From the NCBI GenBank assembly GCA_900556745.1, contig USPU01000007.1, positions 1-28,418 on the forward strand: a DNA stretch of 28,418 bases, written 5' to 3'. The DNA is from an uncultured Veillonellaceae bacterium (GTDB lineage Bacteria; Bacillota; Negativicutes; Veillonellales; Negativicoccaceae). This document shows, in pieces, positions 8,686 to 17,444 of this stretch (its first letter is position 1; each line of letters begins with the position of its first letter). The notes below the pieces were generated by a model, which saw only the letters and a program-made list of their open reading frames with translations, was not told the origin of the DNA and made no database searches. Made by a program: the position numbers and the translations under genes.

Positions 8686-9645
8686 ATGCAAAGGTCAACG
8701 CATGGAGCCCTGAGTGTACTTCTGGCCGCGTGTCTTTTGCTGAGCGGCTGCGGCATCGGCGGCTGTTCCCGTACGGAGCAGGCACCGCAAGCGCCGCAGT
8801 ACGGTGTGGCGGATATGGAAAAATTAGTGCACGCCCACCCGCGCTACAGTGATTATTTTCGTCTGGAACAGGAGTACAAAAACCTGGTGGCCACGTATGA
8901 CGCCGAACGCGAACAACTGATTCGCCGTTCCGCGCAGGCGCAGGAGGCATTGCGTGAGCAGCTTTCCTCCGGGGCCATCGAAAAGGGACTCAACACGGAA
9001 TACCGGGCCAAAATGACGGCGCGTGAAACCGCATGGAACCAAAAGCTGGAAGCGTTGTATCGTGAATGGATGGCGCGCGCGCCGCAACCGGTGGATGAAG
9101 CATTACAACAGGCGGATTTGGAAATCGTCAATCTGCAGCTGAAACTTAGAGCGCTCCATTTACCCGCGGACGAACGCGAAGCCATGGAAGCGCGGTTGCA
9201 GGAATTGCTCGCCGCGCGCGCCGCTTTGACGGATACGCCGGCAGCGCTGCCGGAAGAAGGGCAAAAAGAGCTTGCCGCCTTGAAAGCAAAAGCGCAGGCG
9301 GATCTGGCCCGATACAGCGACGAAGTGACGGCGGAACTGAGCGCCAAACGGGAGACCACGCAACAACAGCTCCACGATGAGATGGCGGCGCAACTGATGC
9401 CCGACGGCGCCGGTTGGAATCACGAATGGCGCGAAAAACTCGCGACCAAACAAAATGAAATGACACAAGTTAAAGAGGCAATCACCCAAGATATTCGTCA
9501 CGAGGCGCAGGCGGTAGCGGAGGCCAAAAATCTCGAAGTGATTTTTGCCGAGTATCGCGCCAATATTTCTGCGCAGGACGTCACGAATGATATCCTGCAG
9601 AAATTGGGGACGAATCCTAAGGAGGTAAGTAACAGTGGTAAATAA
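8686..9645 (+). CDS. Large Skp/OmpH-like lipoprotein with extended coiled coils
   Basis: A 319-residue protein beginning three bases after the previous stop. The N-terminus is a lipoprotein signal with lipobox 'LLSGC' (Cys22), so the mature protein should be lipid-anchored; a second Cys (27) lies close by. 'YGVADMEKLVHAHPRY' resembles the opening strand of Skp, and the rest is almost entirely charged helix with heptad character (about 60-115 and 150-290), ending in 'VIFAEYRANISAQDVTNDI', which parallels the Skp closing segment. It is roughly twice the length of normal Skp, as if the hairpin arms were lengthened. The ribosome binding site is weak, so translation may depend on the upstream gene. 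Related YscL/FliH-like helical proteins are less likely given the lipobox. Confidence 0.75.
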   Translation: MQRSTHGALSVLLAACLLLSGCGIGGCSRTEQAPQAPQYGVADMEKLVHAHPRYSDYFRLEQEYKNLVATYDAEREQLIRRSAQAQEALREQLSSGAIEKGLNTEYRAKMTARETAWNQKLEALYREWMARAPQPVDEALQQADLEIVNLQLKLRALHLPADEREAMEARLQELLAARAALTDTPAALPEEGQKELAALKAKAQADLARYSDEVTAELSAKRETTQQQLHDEMAAQLMPDGAGWNHEWREKLATKQNEMTQVKEAITQDIRHEAQAVAEAKNLEVIFAEYRANISAQDVTNDILQKLGTNPKEVSNSGK

Positions 9646-10126
9646 ATGGTGGCGGTCCTTCGCGCTGATCGGCATGCTGGTCGGCGTCATGCTGATGAGC
9701 GGCTGCGGCAATGATGAGAAAGTCGGCGTTGTCGATTTTGAACGCATCGCGCGGGAAAGCGGCCAGGCCCAGCAGATCACCCAGGAAATCATGGCCAAGC
9801 AGGCGGAAATCGCAACGCGTCTGCAGCAGGCGCAGGCGACTTCCTCGCCGGAAGAATTCGCCGTGACCGAGCAGGCGGCCAAACGTGAATTACAAGTATT
9901 TCAGATGGCCAAACAGCAGCAATTCCAGGCGCTGATCACAAGTCAATCCCAGCTGATCGCCAAGGAGAAAAAGCTCGGCATTATTATGCATAAGAATGCC
10001 GTTCATTACCAAGGTGTGGACGTAACGGAAGAATTGCTGGCGAAACTCAAAGCCAACGACAATACGAATAAAAAACAGAATCAAGAGGCGCAACCGGCCG
10101 CCGCAGAGAAAAGCGGGCAAAAGTAA
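9635..10126 (+). CDS. Skp/OmpH-family lipoprotein
   Basis: A 163-residue protein starting at a GUG that overlaps the preceding gene by 11 bases, with AAGGAGGT upstream. The signal peptide ends in the lipobox 'LMSGC' (Cys24), the only cysteine. '[19 protein letters not shown]' is the classic opening of Skp/OmpH, followed by a Gln/Ala/Lys coiled-coil hairpin (about 55-115) and '[21 protein letters not shown]', the closing strand. A Gln/Ala/Lys-rich tail of ~25 residues ends the protein. Its stop overlaps the lpxD start by one base (UAAUG), so the two are translationally coupled. Lipid anchoring of a Skp homologue is unusual against the soluble E. coli protein. Confidence 0.85.
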   Translation: MVNKWWRSFALIGMLVGVMLMSGCGNDEKVGVVDFERIARESGQAQQITQEIMAKQAEIATRLQQAQATSSPEEFAVTEQAAKRELQVFQMAKQQQFQALITSQSQLIAKEKKLGIIMHKNAVHYQGVDVTEELLAKLKANDNTNKKQNQEAQPAAAEKSGQK

Positions 10127-11148
10127 TGGTATACACAGTAGCGGATCTGGCCGCACGGGTTAACGGTACAGTATACGGTGACGGTAATAAGGAAATCACG
10201 GGCGTTGCCGGCGTGGAAACGGCCGGCCCGAACGATATTGCTTTTTTACTCGACGAATACGCCGCGCAATTGTCGCTGGTGAAAGCGGGCGCGGTACTGA
10301 TGACAAGCGCGCCGGAAGAAACGGTGGCAACGACCGTGATCGTCACGGAAAATCCGAAGTGGGCGTTTGCGGAACTGGTCGATGTATTGAAACCTTTGTA
10401 CGTGCCGCCGGTCGGTATCCATCCGACGGCCGTTGTCGATGCAACGGCGGAGATTGATCCGCAGGCGACGATTTTACCGTATGTGGTGATCGGCGCGGGT
10501 ACCGTTGTCAAAGCGGGCGCTATTTTACATCCGCATGTCGTGTTGGGACGCGATGTGACCGTCGGTCGCGATACGGAAATTCATTCCGGCGCGGTGGTGC
10601 ATGATCGGACCGAAGTCGGCGATCGCGTTATCATTCGCGCCAACGCCGTGATCGGCGGTGAAGGCTTCGGGTTTGCTACCGAAGGCGGTAAGCATACGCG
10701 GATTCGTCAGATCGGTCGCGTGGTCATCGGTGATGATGTTGAAATTGGCGCCGGCACGACGATCGATAACGCGACATTCGGTGAAACTTCGATCGGTCGC
10801 GGCACGAAGATCGACAACCTTGTGCATCTCGGTCACAATGTCCGCATCGGAGAAGACTGTTTCATCATTGCCCAAGTGGGCGTGGCGGGTTCGACAGAAA
10901 TCGGTAACCATTGCATTCTGGCGGGACAGACCGGCGTTTCGGGGCATCTTACGATTGCCGATCATGTTACCTGCGGCGGGAAGACGGGCGTTGTCGGCAG
11001 CATCAAAGAGCCGGGCACATATGTGGGCTTTCCGGCCCGTCCGCATCGTCAGTGGGGACGGATTGAAGGAACACTCAATCATTTGCCCGAACTGCTGAAA
11101 CGCGTGAAACGCTTGGAAAAAGTGTTGGAAACAACTGAAGAAAAATAA
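10126..11148 (+). CDS. lpxD: UDP-3-O-acylglucosamine N-acyltransferase LpxD
   Basis: LpxD adds the second (N-linked) hydroxyacyl chain to UDP-3-O-acyl-glucosamine, the third step of lipid A synthesis. The length (340 residues) is normal. Residues ~1-95 form the uridine-binding domain ('[20 protein letters not shown]'), and ~98-300 a left-handed beta helix of hexapeptide repeats ('[20 protein letters not shown]', '[20 protein letters not shown]'). His237 in 'NLVHLGHNV' corresponds to the catalytic base. A C-terminal helix (~310-340) fits the acyl-carrier-protein-binding helices. No lpxC, fabZ or lpxA follows; instead a terminator and an acyltransferase gene do, so the raetz-pathway genes are not all together here. 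Confidence 0.96.
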   Translation: MVYTVADLAARVNGTVYGDGNKEITGVAGVETAGPNDIAFLLDEYAAQLSLVKAGAVLMTSAPEETVATTVIVTENPKWAFAELVDVLKPLYVPPVGIHPTAVVDATAEIDPQATILPYVVIGAGTVVKAGAILHPHVVLGRDVTVGRDTEIHSGAVVHDRTEVGDRVIIRANAVIGGEGFGFATEGGKHTRIRQIGRVVIGDDVEIGAGTTIDNATFGETSIGRGTKIDNLVHLGHNVRIGEDCFIIAQVGVAGSTEIGNHCILAGQTGVSGHLTIADHVTCGGKTGVVGSIKEPGTYVGFPARPHRQWGRIEGTLNHLPELLKRVKRLEKVLETTEEK

Positions 11149-11175
11149 AAAATGCCGTCACAGACGGCATTTTTT
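11147..11175 (+). terminator. Intrinsic terminator after lpxD
   Basis: AUGCCGUC pairs with GACGGCAU over a three-base loop, extended by A/U pairs, and is followed by a run of U. It overlaps the lpxD stop codon and ends 15 bases before the next start. It marks the end of the tamB-lpxD unit, though read-through into the acyltransferase gene is possible since no promoter is visible between them. Confidence 0.9.
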
Positions 11176-11189
11176 GGCGGAGGCAAGGT

Positions 11190-12116
11190 ATGTATTTTTG
11201 GCTACAATTAGGACGCCGTTGGGCATGCGGTTTGCCGGCCGGCGCCGCTCGTCGCTGGGGCGACCGCCTGGGACGATTTTTCTGGCGCATATTGCCGCGA
11301 AAACGCAAAGATATCGCGGTGGAAAATATTTTGCGGGCCGAGCTGGCTGATTCGCCGGAGCAGGCGCGGGCGATCGCGAAAACATCCGCTGTCCGTTTGG
11401 GGCGGGTCGCGCTCGATATGCTGCGCTTTCCGCTGTACACCGAAGGCCGCATTTTAGAGCAGATGCATTTCACCGGCACGGAGGAACTCGACGCCCTTTA
11501 CCAAAGCGGCGGCGGCTGCATTATCGCGGCTTCGCACACGGACAATTGGGAGATGCTGGGCGGCGCGCTGGCGAGCAAGTATCCCGGCAAAATTGTCGCC
11601 GTCGGTTTCAAACAGTCGAATGAAGGATTCGATCGATTCATTCGCGAATCGCGCGCGATGCTCGGTGAAGAAGTGCTATATCCGAAAAACATGCGGGAAA
11701 TTTTGCGGCTGCTGGAAGACGGCAAATGGATTTGTCTTTTGTACGATCAGGATGGCGGCGGCAAAGGAGTGCTGGCGCAACTGTTTCGCACACTGGCGCT
11801 TTCCGTTACCGGACCGGCCGTTTTTTCCTATGCGCGCAAAGTGCCGATCGTGCCTGTGCATATCTATACGCGCGACGAAGGATTTGATGTGGTCGTGCAA
11901 AAAGCGCTCTGGACGCGTCAGGATTTAAAAAAAGCGGTCGCGGTACGGGAAATGACCGATACCTTGAATGCGATTTTGGCAGAGCGCGTGAGCGAGCGTC
12001 CGGCAGACTGGTTTTGGATCCACAATCGCTGGAAATGGACGAAACGTATTTATGGAGATCCGCATGAACTGTGGCGCGATGAACAGGCGCAACGGGCAAA
12101 GGAGGACAAGGCATGA
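11190..12116 (+). CDS. LpxL/HtrB-type lipid A late acyltransferase
   Basis: The family transfers a secondary acyl chain from acyl-ACP onto lipid A at the inner face of the cytoplasmic membrane. The catalytic HX4E motif is present as 'SHTDNWE' (His116, Glu121). Other family marks are 'LLYDQDGGGKGV' (~183-194), where LpxL has its conserved glycine-rich strand, and the C-terminal 'WFWIHNRWKW'. Length 308 is normal. The N-terminus lacks a strong membrane segment but is basic and amphipathic. GGAGG precedes the AUG. The stop overlaps the deoC start (AUGA). Acyl-chain specificity cannot be told from the sequence. Confidence 0.88.
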   Translation: MYFWLQLGRRWACGLPAGAARRWGDRLGRFFWRILPRKRKDIAVENILRAELADSPEQARAIAKTSAVRLGRVALDMLRFPLYTEGRILEQMHFTGTEELDALYQSGGGCIIAASHTDNWEMLGGALASKYPGKIVAVGFKQSNEGFDRFIRESRAMLGEEVLYPKNMREILRLLEDGKWICLLYDQDGGGKGVLAQLFRTLALSVTGPAVFSYARKVPIVPVHIYTRDEGFDVVVQKALWTRQDLKKAVAVREMTDTLNAILAERVSERPADWFWIHNRWKWTKRIYGDPHELWRDEQAQRAKEDKA

Positions 12117-12769
12117 TTGCAAGTTGTATTGATCACACGCTGCTGGCGCCCGACGCGAGCGCTCGCGCTATCGAAACACTTTGTGAAGAAGCCAAGGCGT
12201 ATCATTTCGCCACTGTTTGCGTCGCGCCGTATCGTGTGCAACAGGCGGCGCAGGCGCTTGCCGGAAGCGGCGTCGGCGTGACGACGGTCGTCGGTTTTCC
12301 GCACGGCGCGAACGGCGGTCCCGCGAAAGCGGCGGAAGCGAGCTGGGCGCTGGCGCAGGGCGCGACCGAAATCGACATGGTGCAAAATATCGGCGCGGTG
12401 AAAGACGGCGCGTGGGATATGGTGGCGAAAGAAATTCGCCGGGTGCGCGCGGCGATCGGCGATGTTACACTCAAAGTAATTTTGGAAACGGCGTTGCTGA
12501 CGCCGACGGAAATTGTGAATGCCTGCAAGCTGGCCCAAGAAGTCGGCGCGGACTTTGTGAAAACGTCGACCGGCTTTGCCGGTGCAGGCGCCACCGTAGC
12601 GAACGTGAAACTGATGCGCGATACCGTAGGACCTCATTTCGGCGTCAAAGCCGCCGGCGGTATTCGCGATCTTGCGACGGCGCGCGCGATGCTTGACGCG
12701 GGCGCGAATCGGCTCGGCGTCAGCGCGGGCGTTGCGATTGCGCGGGCGGAAAACGCTGAAAGCAAATAA
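12113..12769 (+). CDS. deoC: Deoxyribose-phosphate aldolase
   Basis: DeoC cleaves 2-deoxyribose-5-phosphate to glyceraldehyde-3-phosphate and acetaldehyde in deoxynucleoside catabolism; it is a cytosolic TIM barrel. Visible motifs are 'IDHTLLAP' (6-13), 'EIDMVQNIGAVKDG' with Asp88, 'FVKTSTGF' with the Schiff-base Lys150, and 'GVKAAGGIRD' with the assisting Lys179. The length of 218 residues is typical of the short bacterial form. It overlaps the acyltransferase gene by four bases and has GGAGG upstream. The pairing with a lipid A gene looks accidental in function. A terminator follows directly. Confidence 0.96.
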   Translation: MIASCIDHTLLAPDASARAIETLCEEAKAYHFATVCVAPYRVQQAAQALAGSGVGVTTVVGFPHGANGGPAKAAEASWALAQGATEIDMVQNIGAVKDGAWDMVAKEIRRVRAAIGDVTLKVILETALLTPTEIVNACKLAQEVGADFVKTSTGFAGAGATVANVKLMRDTVGPHFGVKAAGGIRDLATARAMLDAGANRLGVSAGVAIARAENAESK

Positions 12770-12791
12770 AAAGACCGCAAGGTCTTTTTTT
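12768..12791 (+). terminator. Intrinsic terminator after deoC
   Basis: AAAAAGACC pairs with GGUCUUUUU around a GCAA tetraloop and runs into seven U. It begins at the last base of the deoC stop codon region. Confidence 0.92.
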
Positions 12792-12845
12792 GTTTTCACG
12801 AATAACAAAGATTTGACGAAACGATTACGCGTTTTTTCCGATGTG

Positions 12846-12854
12846 TGATATAAT
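12846..12854 (+). promoter_or_regulatory. Extended -10 promoter of typA
   Basis: TGATATAAT combines a TG extension with a perfect TATAAT, 33 bases before the typA start. The region at -35 (TACGCG) is weak, so the extended -10 probably carries the activity. Confidence 0.65.
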
Positions 12855-12886
12855 ATTAAAGTTATTAACCATCAGGAGGAACATTT

Positions 12887-14701
12887 ATGCAACGGCAAGA
12901 TATACGTAATGTCGCGATCATCGCTCACGTTGACCACGGCAAAACTACACTGGTCGACGCGATGCTGCGTCAAAGCCACGTTTTCCGTGAGAATGAACGC
13001 GTTGCCGAACGCGTTATGGACTCGAATGATCTTGAACGCGAACGCGGGATCACCATTTTGTCCAAAAATACCGCCGTCATGTACAACGGCACGAAAATCA
13101 ATATTGTCGACACACCCGGCCACGCCGATTTCGGCGGTGAAGTCGAACGTATTTTGAACATGGTCGACGGCGTAGTTTTACTGGTCGACGCTTTTGAAGG
13201 CCCGATGCCGCAGACGAAGTACGTGCTGCGCAAAGCCTTGGAGCAGAATTTGAAGCCGATCGTCGTCATCAACAAGATCGACCGCCCGGATCAACGCGTC
13301 GAGGAAGTCGAAGGGGAAATCATCGACCTCTTTATTGAACTGGATGCGAGCGACGAACAGCTCGACTTCCCGGTCATTTACGCGTCCGCTCGCGCGGGGA
13401 TTGCCAAATTGTCAATGGATGACAGCAGCGACAGTGTCGAGCCGCTTTTCCAAACGCTTTTGGATTACATTCCGGCGCCGGAAGGCGACATGGAAGCGCC
13501 TCTGCAGATCATGGTTACGACGCTGGATTACGATGATTACGTCGGCAAAATCGCCATCGGTCGTATCGTGCGCGGTTTCGTCCGTTACGGTCAGCCGGTC
13601 GCGATCATGAACGGCGATCAGGTGCGCCAGGATAAAATCGGCCGTCTGTACACGTACAACGGTTTGGCGCGCGTGGAAACGAACGACGCGAAGATGGGCG
13701 ACATCGTCGCGATCACCGGTTTCAAAGACATCAACATCGGCGAGACCATCACCGATCCGGAACATCCGGAAGCATTGCCCTCGATCAATATCGACGAACC
13801 GACATTGTCGATGGTATTTTCCGTCAACGACAGCCCGTTCGCGGGCCAGGACGGCGAATACGTCACCAGCCGTCATTTGCGCGCCCGCCTTTTGAAAGAA
13901 GTGCAGACGAACGTCGCGATGAAAGTGGAAGAAACCGATTCCGCCGATGCGTTCAAAGTGTCCGGTCGCGGCGAATTGCATTTGTCGATTTTAATCGAAA
14001 TGATGCGCCGCGAAGGCTATGAATTGCAGGTCGGCAAACCGATGGTCATCATGAAAATGATCAACGGTCAGAAATGCGAACCGTTGGAACGCTTGAATGT
14101 CGACGTGCCGCAGGAATTCATGGGCACCGTTATGGAAAGTCTCGGACCGCGTAAAGCGGAACTCATCAGCATGAATGAGCTGTCGGGTTACCTGCGCATG
14201 GAATTTATCATTCCGGCGCGCGGTCTGATCGGCTTCCGCAGCGAGTTTTTGACGAATACCAAAGGCAACGGTGTTATGTACCACGTATTCCACGGGTACG
14301 CTCCTTTCAAAGGGGAGATTCCGATGCGGACGCGCGGCGCGCTGGTCGCTGTCGAACCGGGCGAAACCACCGCGTACGGCTTGGGTAATATCGAAGAACG
14401 CGGTACGCTTTTCCTCGGACCGAATGAATCCGTGTATGAAGGCCAAGTAGTCGGCGAAAACGCTCGCGATACCGATATGGACGTCAACCCGTGCAAGAAA
14501 AAACACGTATCCAACATGCGCGCGTCGGGCTCCGATGATACGATTCGCTTGACTCCGCCGCGTCAATTTACGTTGGAAGAAGCGCTGGAATGGATCAACG
14601 ACGACGAAACGGTCGAAGTGACCCCGCACGCCATCCGCATTCGCAAACGTATTTTGAGCCAGCAGGCCCGTTACAAAGCGGCGAAGAAAAAACAGCAATA
14701 A
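12887..14701 (+). CDS. typA: Ribosome-associated translational GTPase TypA/BipA
   Basis: TypA binds the ribosome near the factor site and aids 50S assembly, especially under cold or stress. The 604 residues carry all GTPase motifs: G1 'AHVDHGKTT' (13-21), switch 'ERERGITI', G3 '[11 protein letters not shown]' (75-85) and G4 'NKID' (129-132). EF-G-like domains follow: the beta-barrel domain II ('[15 protein letters not shown]'), domains III and V ('[19 protein letters not shown]') and the TypA-specific C-terminal domain. GGAGGA precedes the AUG. It is a single-gene unit with its own promoter and terminator. Confidence 0.97.
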   Translation: MQRQDIRNVAIIAHVDHGKTTLVDAMLRQSHVFRENERVAERVMDSNDLERERGITILSKNTAVMYNGTKINIVDTPGHADFGGEVERILNMVDGVVLLVDAFEGPMPQTKYVLRKALEQNLKPIVVINKIDRPDQRVEEVEGEIIDLFIELDASDEQLDFPVIYASARAGIAKLSMDDSSDSVEPLFQTLLDYIPAPEGDMEAPLQIMVTTLDYDDYVGKIAIGRIVRGFVRYGQPVAIMNGDQVRQDKIGRLYTYNGLARVETNDAKMGDIVAITGFKDINIGETITDPEHPEALPSINIDEPTLSMVFSVNDSPFAGQDGEYVTSRHLRARLLKEVQTNVAMKVEETDSADAFKVSGRGELHLSILIEMMRREGYELQVGKPMVIMKMINGQKCEPLERLNVDVPQEFMGTVMESLGPRKAELISMNELSGYLRMEFIIPARGLIGFRSEFLTNTKGNGVMYHVFHGYAPFKGEIPMRTRGALVAVEPGETTAYGLGNIEERGTLFLGPNESVYEGQVVGENARDTDMDVNPCKKKHVSNMRASGSDDTIRLTPPRQFTLEEALEWINDDETVEVTPHAIRIRKRILSQQARYKAAKKKQQ

Positions 14702-14702
14702 T

Positions 14703-14729
14703 AAAAAGACCTCGCAAGAGGTCTTTTTT
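14703..14729. terminator. Bidirectional terminator between typA and the convergent gene
   Basis: AAAAAGACCUC pairs with GAGGUCUUUUU around a GCAA loop. A/T runs on both sides let it work for typA (+) and for the gene ending at 14737 on the - strand. Confidence 0.92.
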
Positions 14730-14736
14730 GCGTGCA

Positions 14737-15375
14737 TCAGGAATGTGTCACTCGGCGCCGGCTGATGAAACGGAGCAGCCACCAACCGAAGTAGGCGAAG
14801 AGCATAAAGATCGCGAAATAGTCAACGAAAAATAAAATCGCGCTCGGTTCCGCTTTTGGGTGTTTTAAATACAAATACGCCATTTTCAAAAAGAAATTAC
14901 GAGCGACCTCGATATACAAGCCGTACAGACTGATCGCGCCGAGCACCGCGTGCCATTTCCCGCCGAGCGGCGGCAAAACACGCCGCATTGTGTGACGCAA
15001 ACTGTCCCAATAAAAGCCGGCGTGCATCGCGACAAGCGCGTAAAACCAAGACGACGAACAGATGTGAACGTACTTGGCATAGCGTAACACTTCACGGCCC
15101 GGATGCGGGATCAGCGATGAAAATAAAAATCCCGAAAGGAAACAAATGACGAATACCGCGCAAAGCACATAGTTCGCTGCGCGCAGAAAACGAATTCTCG
15201 GCGTCCCGCGCCGGGCGAATGTTCCCAAGGCGCGGCGATGTTCGTAGACGTGGTAGCCGACGATCAGCGTGAAAAGATAGGCGATCCACTCATGACCGCT
15301 GAGTTTCGTCAGCGGGTACGCCATAGTGGCAAAGAGGCTGACCAAAAGCCCGATGTGCATAATGCGTCGTTGCAT
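14737..15375 (-). CDS. Multi-span membrane protein with conserved histidines, cytochrome b561/DUF4405-like
   Basis: A 212-residue integral membrane protein. The start at 15375 is set by GAGGGAGGAAUU; the frame runs further upstream without a good site. Five hydrophobic stretches are visible (roughly residues 5-22, 28-45, 66-90, 104-122 and 178-202). Histidines in or at the edge of helices (His28, 42, 46, 104 and 118, the last in 'ALVAMHAGFYW') recall heme-binding small membrane cytochromes and DUF4405 proteins, in which paired histidines ligand heme. No CXXCH is present. A role as an electron-carrier subunit is plausible but unproven, and no partner oxidoreductase lies next to it. It is transcribed alone, divergent from the YihY gene. 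Confidence 0.7.
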   Translation of the reverse strand: MQRRIMHIGLLVSLFATMAYPLTKLSGHEWIAYLFTLIVGYHVYEHRRALGTFARRGTPRIRFLRAANYVLCAVFVICFLSGFLFSSLIPHPGREVLRYAKYVHICSSSWFYALVAMHAGFYWDSLRHTMRRVLPPLGGKWHAVLGAISLYGLYIEVARNFFLKMAYLYLKHPKAEPSAILFFVDYFAIFMLFAYFGWWLLRFISRRRVTHS

Positions 15376-15418
15376 AATTCCTCCCTCGCGACCATTTCCC
15401 CGTGGCCGCTTTGCTTTC

Positions 15419-15447
15419 ATTATACGCAGTGGCAAGGCGTGCGGCAA
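15419..15447 (-). promoter_or_regulatory. Promoter of the 14737-15375 membrane protein gene
   Basis: Read on the - strand, TTGCCG (15447-15442) and TATAAT (15424-15419) are separated by exactly 17 bases, 44 bases before the chosen start codon. Confidence 0.7.
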
Positions 15448-15482
15448 CCGTCGTCGGAATGCCGCAAAGGCGATTCTTACTA

Positions 15483-15491
15483 TGCTATAAT
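15483..15491 (+). promoter_or_regulatory. Extended -10 promoter of the YihY-family gene
   Basis: TGCTATAAT gives a TG extension plus a perfect -10; no good -35 is seen. It is divergent from the promoter at 15419-15447, about 36 bases away. Confidence 0.6.
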
Positions 15492-15553
15492 AAAACCAGC
15501 TGTTTTACGTCTGCGTTGACGTAATTGTCATGGTTGTAGAAAGGGGAAAGAAC

Positions 15554-16504
15554 GTGGACCCTTGGGTAGTCATGCGGCATCGTCTTAACGAAGCGCAATG
15601 GTTCAAACGTCTGCGCGATTCTCGCGCTTTATATATTGGTAAACGTTTATATCAGCGGTATATGGATGATGATGTGGGGATGCTGGCCGCGGCCGCGACC
15701 TACTACCTGATTTTGGCGCTGGTGCCGTTTATGATTTTCCTGTTTAATATCATATTGTTCGTGGCGGCGTCGCAAATCGATACGGTGTTGCGTTACATGC
15801 AGTACCTGCCGGGCGATGTGCCGGCGACGCTCGCGCCGGTGGTTACCGATATTATCGAGCAACGTTCGACCACGGTATTGTCCATCGGTCTTTTATTGGC
15901 GCTGTGGTCGTCATCCAAAGGCATCGACACCTTGATCCGCGCGACCGATATCGCGTTTCAGACGGGCAAAAATGTCCAGTCCTATATTCGCGTCAAAACG
16001 AAATCGATCCTGTTCACCTTGCTGATTGTCGGCACGATGCTGGCGTCGCTCGGCATTACCGTATTCGGCAACCTGATCGTGAAAACATTTATGGGGGTAC
16101 TCGGTTTGACGAAAGAATTTCTTTTCTTTTGGAGAATCGGCACCTACCTGATTCCTTTTGTGGCGATGATTTTGGTGCTGGCGGTTTTCTACCGTTACGC
16201 GCCGCGTTTCGTCGAACACGAGGGGCGCACGCCCTGGTCGCACACGCTCACCAGCGCCGCGATCGTGACGACGATTTGGGTCGCCATGACGGGGGCGTAC
16301 GGTTTTTACGTCAGCAATATCGCCAATATGGGCGCGACCTACGGCTCGCTGGTCGGCTTGATGATTCTTTTCATCTGGCTCAATTTGACCTCGCTCATTT
16401 TGATTATGGGCGCGGAATTTATCGCGGCGTTTGACGATATGCATTTGTTTTTCACGGTTCCGCGTCGTAAAGATTACCAAACGGAAGACTTTCGGATTGT
16501 CTGA
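15554..16504 (+). CDS. YihY/BrkB-family integral membrane protein
   Basis: These proteins have six membrane spans; they were once misnamed RNase BN, and their transport or structural role is still unclear. The GUG at 15554 (316 residues) is preferred because AGGGGAAAG precedes it; the AUG at 15530 has no site. Hydrophobic segments fall near residues ~37-65, 98-125, 145-170, 195-217, 232-255 and 262-290. Family signatures are 'AAAATYYLILALVPF', 'WSSSKGIDTLIRATD' and 'YGSLVGLMILFIWLNLTSLI' followed by 'GAEFIAAFD'. A short hydrophilic tail ends the protein. It has its own promoter and no obvious operon partner. Confidence 0.88.
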   Translation: MDPWVVMRHRLNEAQWFKRLRDSRALYIGKRLYQRYMDDDVGMLAAAATYYLILALVPFMIFLFNIILFVAASQIDTVLRYMQYLPGDVPATLAPVVTDIIEQRSTTVLSIGLLLALWSSSKGIDTLIRATDIAFQTGKNVQSYIRVKTKSILFTLLIVGTMLASLGITVFGNLIVKTFMGVLGLTKEFLFFWRIGTYLIPFVAMILVLAVFYRYAPRFVEHEGRTPWSHTLTSAAIVTTIWVAMTGAYGFYVSNIANMGATYGSLVGLMILFIWLNLTSLILIMGAEFIAAFDDMHLFFTVPRRKDYQTEDFRIV

Positions 16505-16514
16505 CGCGACATGT

Positions 16515-16543
16515 TTCGCACGCCGGATATCCTGTGTTACAAT
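16515..16543 (+). promoter_or_regulatory. Promoter upstream of trmL
   Basis: TTCGCA and TACAAT are 17 bases apart, with a TG extension before the -10 (TGTTACAAT), 36 bases before the trmL start. It probably drives the packed run down to malic enzyme. Confidence 0.55.
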
Positions 16544-16579
16544 ACACTGTATTGAAAGATTTCTATGTAGGAGGCAAGT

Positions 16580-17086
16580 ATGCACATTGTTTTAGTCGAG
16601 CCGGAAATTCCCGGTAATACCGGCAATATCAGTCGCTTATGCGCGGCCAATCATCTTGTCTTGCACTTGGTGAAACCGCTCGGATTTTCGATTGATGACA
16701 AGCATTTGAAGCGTGCCGGTTTAGACTATTGGGATTTATTGGAAGTTCATATTCACGAAAATTATCAGGCGTTGGTCGAATATCTCAAGGGCCGACGTTT
16801 CTGGTTTAATACGACGAAAGCGGAAAAAAGCTATACCGATGTCCGCTTCACTGATGAAGATGTCCTGGTGTTCGGCAAGGAGACCAAAGGATTGCCGGAA
16901 GAATTATTGGCCGCGCATCCGGAGCAATGCATTCGGATTCCGATGCGGGCCGAAGCCCGTTCATTGAATTTATCGAACGCGGGGGCGATTGTTTCGTACG
17001 AGGCCTTGCGTCAGTTGGATTTTCCCACGCTGGCGCAAAAAGGACATTTACCCGAAGGGAAAGGAGATTCCCATGAATATGTATGA
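16580..17086 (+). CDS. trmL: tRNA (cytidine/uridine-34 2'-O)-methyltransferase TrmL
   Basis: TrmL (SPOUT superfamily, trefoil-knot fold) methylates the wobble ribose of certain leucine tRNAs using SAM. The 168 residues are the minimal family length. Motif 1 is 'EPEIPGNTGNISRLC' (8-22), motif 2 'VFGKETKGLP', and motif 3 'IPMRAEARSLNLSNAGAIV', where the knot binds SAM. GGAGGCAAGU precedes the AUG. Its 3' end overlaps the next gene by 14 bases. Confidence 0.94.
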   Translation: MHIVLVEPEIPGNTGNISRLCAANHLVLHLVKPLGFSIDDKHLKRAGLDYWDLLEVHIHENYQALVEYLKGRRFWFNTTKAEKSYTDVRFTDEDVLVFGKETKGLPEELLAAHPEQCIRIPMRAEARSLNLSNAGAIVSYEALRQLDFPTLAQKGHLPEGKGDSHEYV

Positions 17087-17444
17087 TGACGCTTATAATT
17101 TAGCGAAAAGTATTCGCGAAAGCGCGGAAATGAAACAGCTGATCGCGGCGAAAGAAAAACTGGCGCAGGACGCGGCGGCGAAAGATCTGGCGGAAGAATT
17201 TCTCGCCTTGCAGATGGAAGCGGAATACCGTCGCATGTTGCAGAAAACAGACGGCTGGGACGGCATGGAAAAATTACAGAGTTTGCAGGTGATGGTGCAA
17301 AATAACTCGCTCGCGAGTGAATATCTGCACGCGTTCATGCGTTGGCAGCAGGTGGCCGCCGATATTCAAAAAATCGTCAGCGATGCCATCAGCGAAGGCG
17401 TTCCCGATTTGTCTCGCTTTGCGCCGGCGGAGGGAAAGCAGTGA
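17073..17444 (+). CDS. YlbF/YmcA-family protein
   Basis: A 123-residue, fully helical protein. The start at 17073 is fixed by AAAGGAG seven bases upstream, inside the end of trmL. 'YDDAYNLAKSIRESAEMKQL' opens a typical YlbF domain, and 'EFLALQMEAEYRRML' and 'LASEYLHAFMRWQQVAADI' continue it. In Bacillus, YlbF, YmcA and YaaT form a complex with RNase Y that directs mRNA processing; here only one member is visible. The stop overlaps the murB GUG start (GUGA). Confidence 0.85.
   Translation: MNMYDDAYNLAKSIRESAEMKQLIAAKEKLAQDAAAKDLAEEFLALQMEAEYRRMLQKTDGWDGMEKLQSLQVMVQNNSLASEYLHAFMRWQQVAADIQKIVSDAISEGVPDLSRFAPAEGKQ

Noticed and set aside
12813..12818. TTGACG upstream of typA as a -35
   Set aside because: The spacing to the TATAAT is 30 bases; the TG-extended -10 explains the promoter better.
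17342..17440. Extended N-terminus of murB
   Set aside because: It lies wholly within the YlbF-family gene, and the GUG at 17441 has a good site and matches the usual MurB start.
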